Below are positions 6,819-14,307 of a stretch of DNA of 14,646 nt, piece by piece (within the stretch, counting starts at the first letter, position 1; each line of letters opens with the position of its first letter). The notes below the pieces were generated by a model, which saw only the letters and a list, made by a program, of their open reading frames with translations, had not been told where the DNA came from and made no database searches. The stretch covers positions 50,066 to 64,711 of the forward strand of contig PAEO01000020.1 of assembly GCA_002703065.1 (NCBI GenBank). Reading direction: 5' to 3'. Origin of the DNA: Flavobacteriaceae bacterium. GTDB taxonomy: Bacteria > Bacteroidota > Bacteroidia > Flavobacteriales > Flavobacteriaceae. A program made the position numbers and the translations under genes.

Positions 6819-7994
6819 TTAGTTAATTTTATTAAGACATTGAATGATTATGTCACATCCTTTATTTATTTCATTTTCTGAAATTGTAAGTGGAGGAGTA
6901 ATTCTAACAGCTCTTTTTTCATAAAGTAAAAAAAATAAAATAAGTCCATTATTCAATGACTCAGAAACAAGTTGTGATGCAACAGAGCTATTCTTCATAA
7001 TAAGACAAAGCATAAGACCACTTCCTCTAATTTCGTAAATTAAGTTATGCTTTAATCTATCTCGAAAAATCTTTTCTTTTTCAATAGTTTTTAAATGTAA
7101 TTTTTCTCTTAAGATAATTTGGAGAGTTTTAAGTCCTGCAGATGCAATTACAGGGTGGCCTCCAAATGTTGTTATATGACCAAGTTCAGGATTTGAAATA
7201 AATTTTGATAATAATTTTCTGTTACTTATTAAAGCACCAATTGGAAAACCACCACCTAGAGCTTTTCCGATCACCAATACATCAGGAACTATCTTATAAT
7301 TTTCAAATGCAAACATTTTTCCTGTTCTTCCAATACCAGTTTGTAGCTCATCAAAAATTAAAATAACATTGTGTTTATCACATAATTTTCTAATTTCTTT
7401 TAGATATTCATTTTTAGCCGAAATAAAACCAGCTCCTCCTTGTATCGGCTCTATGATTACACAAGCAGTGTCATTATCAATAATAGAAAGATCATTTTTT
7501 GAGTTAAAATTTATTTGAAAAATATTAGGTAAGAGAGGGCGGTATCTCCTTTTTCTCTTTTCATATCCTGAAACGCTTAAACTTCCATGAGTACTTCCAT
7601 GATATGCGTTTTTCATTGAAACTATTTTTTGTCTACCAGTAATTCTTTTTGCAAGTTTCAAAGATGCTTCGATAGCTTCAGTCCCTGAATTTGTTAAATA
7701 TGTACAATTTAACTTTTTTGGAAGTAACTCGGACAATAGTTCGCATAGTACAATGCTTTTTTCTTGAACAAACTCACCATACACCATTACATGGGAATAT
7801 TTATCTAATTGCTCGTTTATGGCTTTATTAATTTCACTGTTTGAGTGACCTAGATTATTTACCGATACTCCTGCAACAAAGTCAAGGTATTTTTTATTTT
7901 GAGAATAAATGAATGAGCCTTTAGCTTTTTTTATTTCAAGACCTAGTGGATTGCTTGTTGTTTGGGCTTGATATTTTTTAAATCTTTTGTTCAA
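6819..7994 (-). CDS. Class III PLP-dependent aminotransferase (acetylornithine/ornithine aminotransferase-like)
   Basis: A 391-residue fold-type I PLP enzyme of the class III (omega) aminotransferases. Visible are SGTEA (103-107, phosphate-binding loop), YHGS (131-134, ring-stacking Tyr131), EPIQGGAG (182-189), DELQTGIGRTG (215-225, Asp215 for the pyridine nitrogen) and GKALGGGFPIGA (243-254, PLP Lys244). This group covers acetylornithine, ornithine and related 4-amino-type transaminases. No arginine biosynthesis genes lie nearby, so the substrate cannot be assigned from context. The start is TTG, giving MNKRFKKYQAQTT; the YQAQTT block about eight residues from the start is what I expect for Bacteroidota homologues. 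It overlaps the OstA-like gene by 17 bp, so it is very probably co-transcribed with it. Confidence 0.92.
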   Translation of the reverse strand: MNKRFKKYQAQTTSNPLGLEIKKAKGSFIYSQNKKYLDFVAGVSVNNLGHSNSEINKAINEQLDKYSHVMVYGEFVQEKSIVLCELLSELLPKKLNCTYLTNSGTEAIEASLKLAKRITGRQKIVSMKNAYHGSTHGSLSVSGYEKRKRRYRPLLPNIFQINFNSKNDLSIIDNDTACVIIEPIQGGAGFISAKNEYLKEIRKLCDKHNVILIFDELQTGIGRTGKMFAFENYKIVPDVLVIGKALGGGFPIGALISNRKLLSKFISNPELGHITTFGGHPVIASAGLKTLQIILREKLHLKTIEKEKIFRDRLKHNLIYEIRGSGLMLCLIMKNSSVASQLVSESLNNGLILFFLLYEKRAVRITPPLTISENEINKGCDIIIQCLNKIN

Positions 7995-9591
7995 TTAAAT
8001 CTGATTTATTTAAAATTTTCTCATCCGATCTATCGATGAAACCATTAAGGATTGTTTCATTTGAATCAAGAAAATTCTCAGGGTACAAAACGCCTTCAGG
8101 ATCTGTTATAAATATTATCTCATCAATAGACTTATTATTAAAATAAATTTGAATTGAGCTGGAAATAGCTTTATCTACTCCAATTAATTTATTTTTATCA
8201 TTATACATGTAATAGATAAGTTCAGCATTTTGATTTATCACAGCATTTTTCAACTTATTATCTAAAAATTTTCCATTTAAATTCAGGCCTTTGATTTGAT
8301 TAAAATTACTTTCTGAAATGGAGTCTTTCTCAACAATAAAAACATTATTTGTTATCTTAATTGAGTCTAATTCATTAGTGTCCAAATTTTCAGTAAAAAT
8401 TATTTTATCACCACTTATTTGAGAAAAATTGTCCCACAGTACAGGATTTTTTTTATTAATTTCTGATTCAGTAAATATTTGAAGATCTTTTTCTGAAATT
8501 TCTTTTCTTTCCATGATTGTAAGTCCTAAAGATTTTTTTATTTCAATAAAATCAGCCTTTCCACTAAAATTTCCTTGTAAAAATTCTACATTCCTTAAAC
8601 CTTTCATAGTTCTATTAGCTTCCTTTCCAATCGAGTATAATGTATCTGCCTTAACAAATAGTGAATCTCTTTTTAAAATATTTATTGCTAAAGGGTTTTT
8701 AGTAATAATAGCAGAATCTTTTTCTTCAAATAATTCACCGTAATCGCCTGTTAATACTAATTTTTCTTTATTGTCGATTATTTTAATATTATTTGAAATA
8801 CTTGCATATTTTTTTTCTTCGTCAAAATAAATACTATCACCATACACAATTCTCTCATTTGATTCTATAATTGCATTTTTATTGAATATTCCAATTAATC
8901 CAATAGGATCATAAAATCCAGCATCACAATTTATTTTGTAATCATCCCCAGTAATAATTGTTTGATCAAAAAAATATGATTTTTCACTTTCTAAATAGTA
9001 ATCCATTTTTTTTGATTCGATAATTCTGTTATCATTTAATACCTTTACATTTTTTTCAAACTCATATTTATTTTTGTCTATTAAATATTTTCCGTCAATA
9101 CTTGAAATCGTACTTTTTTTATCTGTTATTTTTCCTCCATTAAAAAAATAAGCTTCATCAATTATTCGATCTAATTTTAGTTTGTTTGTTTCTAGGGTCA
9201 TACCACTATTAATAAGTCTTACTTTTCCAAATGCAAACATTTGTTTAGTTTTTCCATCATAATTGAGTGAATCGCAAAAAAGTTGTAAAGTATCACCTTG
9301 AATTAACTTTACTTTTCCATAGGAAATAACAGAATTTTCTTTTTGAAAAAAAATAGATGTATTTGAATATATATCTAAATCCTCATGCCTTAGGTGAACA
9401 CTTTCGTCTTTATCTTTTTTCAAAATATTTCCATCTGGATAGAGCACCTCATTTCTGTCAAAAGAACCAGCTGATATAATTTCTATCTGCTTGACTTCTT
9501 GTGAATAATTAATCTTAAAAAATATTAGAAATATAATATTGATTAATAAAAATTTTTTATCGAATGATTGTTTGTTTTCTGTTTGGTCCAA
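7978..9591 (-). CDS. OstA-like protein (LptA-related, LPS transport)
   Basis: A 537-residue predicted exported protein. After an N-terminal hydrophobic stretch (FLLINIIFLIFF, about 14-25) and a likely cleavage near NYSQE, the rest is beta-rich with repeating short strands such as VISYGKVKLIQGDTLQLFCDSLNYDGKTKQ. This is the pattern of OstA/LptA domains (OstA_2 type in Bacteroidota). LptA-family proteins form the periplasmic bridge carrying LPS to the outer membrane; the same role here is an inference. The start is TTG, 35 bp inside purA, and no ATG lies near. The resulting signal peptide has an unusually long, partly acidic n-region (MDQTENKQSFDKK), so the true start could be a rarer codon further in. 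The gene overlaps the aminotransferase gene by 17 bp. High Asp, Asn and Ser content fits a secreted protein. Confidence 0.85.
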   Translation of the reverse strand: MDQTENKQSFDKKFLLINIIFLIFFKINYSQEVKQIEIISAGSFDRNEVLYPDGNILKKDKDESVHLRHEDLDIYSNTSIFFQKENSVISYGKVKLIQGDTLQLFCDSLNYDGKTKQMFAFGKVRLINSGMTLETNKLKLDRIIDEAYFFNGGKITDKKSTISSIDGKYLIDKNKYEFEKNVKVLNDNRIIESKKMDYYLESEKSYFFDQTIITGDDYKINCDAGFYDPIGLIGIFNKNAIIESNERIVYGDSIYFDEEKKYASISNNIKIIDNKEKLVLTGDYGELFEEKDSAIITKNPLAINILKRDSLFVKADTLYSIGKEANRTMKGLRNVEFLQGNFSGKADFIEIKKSLGLTIMERKEISEKDLQIFTESEINKKNPVLWDNFSQISGDKIIFTENLDTNELDSIKITNNVFIVEKDSISESNFNQIKGLNLNGKFLDNKLKNAVINQNAELIYYMYNDKNKLIGVDKAISSSIQIYFNNKSIDEIIFITDPEGVLYPENFLDSNETILNGFIDRSDEKILNKSDLIEQKI

Positions 9592-10828
9592 CTGAAACTA
9601 TTTTGATTTCTAATTCAAGATTCTTTTCTAGAAAAGTAACATATTTTTTGAAATTATCTGGAAGTTGTTGGTAATTATTAATTTGAGTAATTTCCTCATT
9701 CCATCCGTCAATTTCTTCATAAATTGGCTCTAACGAACTGTCATCAATCGTGAATGGTAAATGTTCAATTATTTCATTTTTATATCTATATTTTGTACAT
9801 ACTTTTAATTTTTCCAAACCTGAGAGAACGTCACCTTTCATCATTATAAGTTCAGTAACACCATTTATATTAATTGAATGTTTTAAAGATACCAGATCTA
9901 ACCAACCACACCTTCTGGCTCTTCCAGTTGTTGCCCCGAATTCATGTCCAATTTTACCAATTCTTTCACCAGTTTCATCAAATAATTCTGTGGGAAAAGG
10001 ACCACTTCCAACTCTTGTTGTATAAGCTTTAAATACTCCATAAACATCACCAATTTTATTAGGCGGTATTCCTAAACCAGTACAGGCCCCTGCAGAAGTT
10101 GTATTAGATGATGTTACGTATGGATAGGTCCCAAAATCGATATCTAAGAGAGACCCTTGAGCTCCTTCTGCAAGAATCTTTTTATTTGTTTTTAAACATC
10201 TGTAAAAATAGTTTTCACTATCGATTAATGTAAGTGATTTTAAAAATTTAAGTGCATCTAAAAATTCATCCTTTAATTCACTTATGTTGTAGCCAATTTC
10301 TACATTAAAATTCTTAATTAATCTTTCGTGTTTACTTATAAGATTGTCTAATTTATCTTCCCAACCATCGATTTCAAGTTCGCCAACTCTAAATCCATTC
10401 CTGCCTGTTTTGTCCATGTAAGTTGGTCCAATCCCCTTTAAGGTAGAACCAATTTTCTTTTTACCTTTTGAAAGCTCTGATGCTTGATCAATTAGTCTAT
10501 GAGTGGGAAATATAAGATGAGCTTTTCTAGAAATAAAAAGCTTTGAGCTTACATCAATACCAAGATTTTTTAATGTATCAATCTCCTTTTTAAAAATAAC
10601 TGGATCAATAACGACTCCGTTTCCAATCACATTAATTTTTTTGTCATGGAAGATTCCCGATGGAATAGTATGTAGAACATGTTTAATTTCGTCAAATTCA
10701 AGAGTATGACCTGCATTAGGTCCACCTTGAAATCTTGCAATTATATCATAGATATTACTTAATACATCAACAATTTTTCCTTTACCTTCATCACCCCATT
10801 GAAGGCCTAATATTAAATCAATTTTCAT
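9557..10828 (-). CDS. purA: Adenylosuccinate synthase
   Basis: A 423-residue cytoplasmic enzyme that makes adenylosuccinate from IMP, aspartate and GTP, the first committed step to AMP. Motifs are textbook: GLQWGDEGKGK (8-18, catalytic Asp13), GGPNAGHT (35-42, catalytic His41), GSTLKGIGPTY, AEGAQGSLLDIDFGTYPYVTSSNT, GSGPFPTE, FGATTGRARRCGWLD with the substrate-binding arginines, and the C-terminal SVGPNR guanine-binding turn. Length is normal. The start is ATG, only 2 bp after the Fur-family gene. PurA is a classical target of inhibition by ppGpp, and the ppGpp synthetase/hydrolase gene is two genes upstream in the same block. The 3' end overlaps the OstA-like gene by 35 bp. Confidence 0.98.
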   Translation of the reverse strand: MKIDLILGLQWGDEGKGKIVDVLSNIYDIIARFQGGPNAGHTLEFDEIKHVLHTIPSGIFHDKKINVIGNGVVIDPVIFKKEIDTLKNLGIDVSSKLFISRKAHLIFPTHRLIDQASELSKGKKKIGSTLKGIGPTYMDKTGRNGFRVGELEIDGWEDKLDNLISKHERLIKNFNVEIGYNISELKDEFLDALKFLKSLTLIDSENYFYRCLKTNKKILAEGAQGSLLDIDFGTYPYVTSSNTTSAGACTGLGIPPNKIGDVYGVFKAYTTRVGSGPFPTELFDETGERIGKIGHEFGATTGRARRCGWLDLVSLKHSININGVTELIMMKGDVLSGLEKLKVCTKYRYKNEIIEHLPFTIDDSSLEPIYEEIDGWNEEITQINNYQQLPDNFKKYVTFLEKNLELEIKIVSVGPNRKQTIIR

Positions 10829-10830
10829 TT

Positions 10831-11277
10831 TTAAGATTTATTTTTTTTACCATAAAAATATAGTGAATGACTATCGATTTTGACATCAAAAATTTCTTCT
10901 ATATTTTGTTTAATTGTGTGTAATCTTGGATCACAAAATTCAATAACTTCACCAGTATCTGTTAAAATTAAATGATCATGTTGATTATTAAAATAAGATT
11001 TCTCATACTGAGAAATATTCGAATCGAATTGGTGTCTTCTTACCAATCGACATTCAAGCAGAAGTTCAATAGTGTTGTATAAGGTTGCTCTACTAATTTT
11101 GTGCTTTTTATTTGACATTTTTGCATGTAGAGTTTCTATGTCAAAGTGATCATCAGAATTATAAATTTCTTTTAAAATTGAAAATCTTTCTGGTGTTTTT
11201 CTATGAGATTTTGAATCTAAAAATTTTGAAAAAACTTTTTTTACTAATTCTTGGTTATTTTTCAGTTTTTTAGTCAT
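10831..11277 (-). CDS. Fur-family transcriptional regulator
   Basis: A 148-residue metal-responsive repressor with the Fur architecture. The N-terminal winged helix contains [10 protein letters not shown] (26-35), the H44-FDIETLH51 metal region and the recognition-helix segment [12 protein letters not shown] (62-73). A C-terminal dimerisation domain carries HDHLIL (100-105) and an EFCDPRL segment (113-119). The two CxxC motifs that hold structural zinc in many Fur and PerR proteins are absent: where CxxC is usual after HDHLI the sequence reads LTDTG. The protein therefore probably lacks that zinc site. Iron, peroxide (PerR) or zinc (Zur) sensing cannot be told apart by eye. The start is ATG, 19 bp after spoT, and a perfect -7-like box in that gap suggests its own promoter. 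purA follows after 2 bp. Confidence 0.92.
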   Translation of the reverse strand: MTKKLKNNQELVKKVFSKFLDSKSHRKTPERFSILKEIYNSDDHFDIETLHAKMSNKKHKISRATLYNTIELLLECRLVRRHQFDSNISQYEKSYFNNQHDHLILTDTGEVIEFCDPRLHTIKQNIEEIFDVKIDSHSLYFYGKKNKS

Positions 11278-11284
11278 TGATACT

Positions 11285-11292
11285 CAAATTTA
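11285..11292 (-). promoter_or_regulatory. Putative -7 promoter box for the Fur-family gene
   Basis: On the minus strand TAAATTTG matches TAnnTTTG exactly. It lies in the 19-bp gap between the spoT stop and the Fur-family ATG, ending 7 nt before that ATG. A GTTG upstream is about 24 nt away, longer than the usual spacing, so the -33 part is unconvincing. If real, it gives a very short leader and lets fur-purA be expressed apart from spoT. Confidence 0.4.
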
Positions 11293-11296
11293 ATTA

Positions 11297-13480
11297 TTAA
11301 AATCTTACTACTTTATCAACACCAGGAATTTTTTTCAACTTATCAATAAGCTCATTTAAAATTCTTTTATGTTTTACTGTCAATGTGATTTCTCCTTTGA
11401 ATGTATCACCTTCCGTAGTAAACACACTTTTCTTCATGTTTAGATTTAAATTCTCAGAAATTACCTTTGTAATTGTATTTAATAGGCCATGATTGTCAAT
11501 GCCAAATATTTCTATAGTTGAAGAATATTCATGATTTAAAGAATCTATCCACTTAGCTATCATTACACGATAAGCAAATTTTGATTGCATACTAATGGCA
11601 TTCTTGCAGCTATATTTGTGAACTGTTATTCCTTCATTAATAGTTAAAAATCCAAACACGTTATCACCAGGAATTGGTTTACAACATTTTGATAATTTAT
11701 AGTTCAATTTCTCTTCATCTTTACCAAAAACTAATTGATCAAAGTTTGTCTTTTCAACGATTTTCTTGTCTTTGCTACTTCTTCTAAAAAACTTTATTAT
11801 TCTGTTATTTTGAGCTTTTGCAAATTTTTTTAACTCTAAATTGTCAATGTTGCCAACTCCAATACCATAAAATAAATCTTGATTAGTTTGGAGATTAAAA
11901 AATACTTGAAGTTTATTGATAATATTATCATTAAATGAAAATTTAAGTTGCTTTAATTTTCTTTTAAGAATTTCTTTTCCTTCTTCAGCGATAACTTTTT
12001 TATTTTCCTTTAATGCAGCTCTTATTTTTGATTTTGCTCGAGATGTGACCACATATTTTAACCAGCTTGCAGTTGGTTTTGAGTTCTTACTTTTAATAAC
12101 CTGAACTTGGTCACCACTTTTCAAAACAAAATTTAATGGTACGATTTTTCCATTTACTTTAGTCCCTCTTGTTTTTAGCCCTAATCCTGTATGAACTGCA
12201 AAAGCAAAGTCTAAAGCAGTAGCACCTTTACTTAAAGAAACTAAATCACCTTCAGGTGTAAAAACAAAAATTTCATCTGAATACAAGTTAAGTTTAAAAT
12301 CATCCACAAAATCAACTGCATTTGATTCCTGATTTTCCATAACATCTTTAAGTCTATTCAACCATTCTTCAATTCCACTTTCATTAGATTCACCTTCTTT
12401 GTATTTAAAATGAGCTGCGTAACCTCTTTCAGCAATTTCATGCATTCTTTCAGATCTAATCTGGACTTCTATCCACTTTTTTTTTGGACCTACAACAGTT
12501 GTGTGCAAGGCTTCATATCCATTGGTTTTTGGATTTGATATCCAATCTCTTAGCCTAGCTGGATTAGGTCTGTAAACATCCGTTACAATTGAATAAATTT
12601 TCCAGGCTAGTAATTTTTCATTTTTTTTATCACTATCATATATAATTCTTATTGCAAACCTGTCATAAACTTCATCAATTGAAATATTTTTCTTTAACAT
12701 TTTATTTCTAATTGAGTAAATTGATTTTCCTCTGCCATTAATAATAAATGATATTCCTTGTGATCTCAGTTTTTCAGAAATTTTTCTTGAAAAATTTCGT
12801 ATATATAGATTTTGATCAACTTTTGATTTTTTTAATTCTTCATCAATTTCTACATAAACCTCCGGTTCAATATATTTTAGAGATAAATCTTCTAGTTCAG
12901 ACTTAATTTCATATAAACCTATTCTGTGAGCTATAGGAGCATATATATATAGGGATTCAGAGGATATTTTTGTCTGTTTATCCGATGGCATATAATGCAT
13001 GGTTTGCATGTTATGTAACCTGTCAGCTATTTTAATAAGAATAACTCTAACATCGTCATTTAGAGTAAGAAGCATTTTTCTGAAATTTTCTGCTTGTATC
13101 GAAAAAATTTTATCTTTTTTGATTTTTGAAATTTTAGTAAGTCCTGAAACAATTTTTGCAATTGTTCCTCCAAATCTAGATTTAATATCTTCGATTGAAT
13201 ATTTAGAATCTTCAACAACATCATGTAAAAGTGCAGAAGCTATTCCAATGGAATCAAGTCCAATCTTTTCTGCAGCAATTTTTGCAACAGCAAGAGGATG
13301 AAAAATATAAGGTTCCCCTGACTTTCTGTATTGGTCTTTGTGAGCATCTATAGCTAAATCGAGAGCATTTCTTATAAGATCAACGTCATTATCACTTAGA
13401 TCTTGATAACTAATCTTTAGCAATTTTTTATACTCACGAGCTATTCTTCTATTTGTACTTTTTTTAGAAACTACTTCCAT
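11297..13480 (-). CDS. spoT: Bifunctional (p)ppGpp synthetase/hydrolase (RelA/SpoT)
   Basis: A 727-residue long RSH protein that makes and degrades the stringent-response alarmone. Domain order: HD hydrolase (about 35-190) with His47, His61, HDVVED (86-91) and DRLHN (153-157); synthetase (about 235-360) with RGKSIYSIRNK (250-260), DRFAIRI (273-279), RLRDWISNPKTNGYEALHTTV (309-329) and EVQIRSE (338-344); TGS (about 402-465); a conserved Cys motif KCCKPIPGD (598-606) with HKYSC; and a C-terminal ACT domain (about 655-727). The hydrolase dyad Glu90-Asp91 and the synthetase residues Asp273 and Glu338 are all present, so both activities should be intact. The ATG overlaps the stop of the trmH-family gene by 1 bp (TAATG), implying coupling. 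The Fur-family gene and purA follow. Confidence 0.97.
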   Translation of the reverse strand: MEVVSKKSTNRRIAREYKKLLKISYQDLSDNDVDLIRNALDLAIDAHKDQYRKSGEPYIFHPLAVAKIAAEKIGLDSIGIASALLHDVVEDSKYSIEDIKSRFGGTIAKIVSGLTKISKIKKDKIFSIQAENFRKMLLTLNDDVRVILIKIADRLHNMQTMHYMPSDKQTKISSESLYIYAPIAHRIGLYEIKSELEDLSLKYIEPEVYVEIDEELKKSKVDQNLYIRNFSRKISEKLRSQGISFIINGRGKSIYSIRNKMLKKNISIDEVYDRFAIRIIYDSDKKNEKLLAWKIYSIVTDVYRPNPARLRDWISNPKTNGYEALHTTVVGPKKKWIEVQIRSERMHEIAERGYAAHFKYKEGESNESGIEEWLNRLKDVMENQESNAVDFVDDFKLNLYSDEIFVFTPEGDLVSLSKGATALDFAFAVHTGLGLKTRGTKVNGKIVPLNFVLKSGDQVQVIKSKNSKPTASWLKYVVTSRAKSKIRAALKENKKVIAEEGKEILKRKLKQLKFSFNDNIINKLQVFFNLQTNQDLFYGIGVGNIDNLELKKFAKAQNNRIIKFFRRSSKDKKIVEKTNFDQLVFGKDEEKLNYKLSKCCKPIPGDNVFGFLTINEGITVHKYSCKNAISMQSKFAYRVMIAKWIDSLNHEYSSTIEIFGIDNHGLLNTITKVISENLNLNMKKSVFTTEGDTFKGEITLTVKHKRILNELIDKLKKIPGVDKVVRF

Positions 13481-14262
13481 TATCTATTAAAATTAATAGA
13501 TTTTCTTTGATTCATAACCTCATAAAGTATAATTCCTGTAGAAACTGATAAATTAAGTGAATCAACATTTCCTGTCATTGGAATTTTAAAGCATTCGTTA
13601 CTTTGTTTAATAAATTCCGAGCTAATCGAATCTGCTTCTGTTCCCATTACAATAGCACATTTTGAATTAAAGTCTATTTCATCAATATTTTTAGTGGATT
13701 CAATAAGACTACCAAAAATTTTAAAATTATTCTTTTTTAAAAAATTTATTATTCTTTCTTTTTTATCCTCATAAATATTTAATCTAAATAAAGCACCCAT
13801 ACTTGCACGAATTGTATTTGGATTATAAAGTTCTGTTTTTGTATCAGAAATAAATACATCTGAAAAGCCTAAAGCATCACATGATCTTAATATTGCTCCA
13901 ATATTTCCTGGTTTTTCAGGTTTCTCAAGAACTAGAACAAAATTATTTTCATTGTAAATATAATTTTCTAGTGAGTTTTCTTTTTTTGTAACAATTGCCA
14001 AAATTTCAGAAGTTTCTCTATAAGTTATCATGTTCATGATTTCCTTTTGAATAAAATATTTGTTGGCATTACTAAAATCATCACATAACTTTTCGTTCAA
14101 ACAAAGAAGATGATCAATTTTATAATCAGACTCAAAGCAAAGTTTCACTTCCCTTAAACCCTCAACTATGAAACTATTAGTTTTTCTTCTGTAACTAGAA
14201 TTTTTTGAAAGCTTTTTAACCTCTTTAATTAGCTTATTATGTGCGCTTGAAATTAATTTCAT
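13480..14262 (-). CDS. TrmH-family (SpoU) RNA 2'-O-methyltransferase
   Basis: A 260-residue SPOUT-class methyltransferase that uses S-adenosylmethionine to 2'-O-methylate a ribose in tRNA or rRNA. The N-terminal substrate-binding domain (about 1-95) includes FIVEGLREV (31-39). The catalytic trefoil-knot domain has motif 1, EKPGNIGAILRSCDALGF (116-133, with Asn120 and Arg126), motif 2, CAIVMGTEADSIS (about 199-211), and motif 3, IPMTGNVDSLNLSVSTGIILYEV (about 224-246). The N-terminal domain resembles RlmB/TsnR-like members, so a 23S rRNA target is plausible but unproven. The start is ATG and length is normal. It is the first gene of the minus-strand block, 45 bp from the divergent cysteine desulfurase gene, and its stop overlaps the spoT start by 1 bp. 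Confidence 0.93.
   Translation of the reverse strand: MKLISSAHNKLIKEVKKLSKNSSYRRKTNSFIVEGLREVKLCFESDYKIDHLLCLNEKLCDDFSNANKYFIQKEIMNMITYRETSEILAIVTKKENSLENYIYNENNFVLVLEKPEKPGNIGAILRSCDALGFSDVFISDTKTELYNPNTIRASMGALFRLNIYEDKKERIINFLKKNNFKIFGSLIESTKNIDEIDFNSKCAIVMGTEADSISSEFIKQSNECFKIPMTGNVDSLNLSVSTGIILYEVMNQRKSINFNR
13482..13501. repeat. Perfect 9-bp inverted repeat at the trmH-family/spoT junction
   Basis: ATCTATTAA (13482-13490) and TTAATAGAT (13493-13501) are exact reverse complements separated by two A. The repeat sits in the last codons of the trmH-family gene and ends 1 nt before the spoT ATG. It could be an operator for a dimeric regulator or an AT-rich hairpin affecting spoT translation. 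Repeats this long are expected a few times by chance in a window this AT-rich. Confidence 0.6.
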
Positions 14263-14307
14263 AATTATTTAAGTTCAATATAAAACTCATATCTTTGACT
14301 TATTCAA
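14263..14307. promoter_or_regulatory. Divergent promoter region between the trmH-family gene and the cysteine desulfurase gene
   Basis: A 45-bp spacer that must hold the plus-strand promoter for the desulfurase gene and the start of the minus-strand block. On the plus strand TATCTTTG (14290-14297) is an exact TAnnTTTG box 10 nt before the ATG. On the minus strand I find only an approximate box (TTATATTG) with a TTG about 21 nt upstream. No operator-like repeat is evident. Confidence 0.45.

Noticed and set aside
9750..10025. Plus-strand open frame of 91 codons opposite purA
   Set aside because: It lies wholly antisense to a strongly conserved, intact purA and shows no family resemblance.
12943..12956. 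Short AT dinucleotide run (atatatatat) within spoT
   Set aside because: It encodes ordinary residues of the HD-to-synthetase region and is too short for a meaningful repeat in DNA this AT-rich.
12999..13301. Plus-strand open frame of 100 codons opposite the spoT hydrolase domain
   Set aside because: The opposite strand encodes a complete, motif-rich RelA/SpoT, and this frame has no recognisable domain.
11297..13480. Possible loss of one RSH activity
   Set aside because: The HD hydrolase residues (HDVVED) and the synthetase residues (RGK, DRFAIRI, EVQIR) are all present. Variants such as GYEALH are, to my knowledge, usual for Bacteroidota SpoT.
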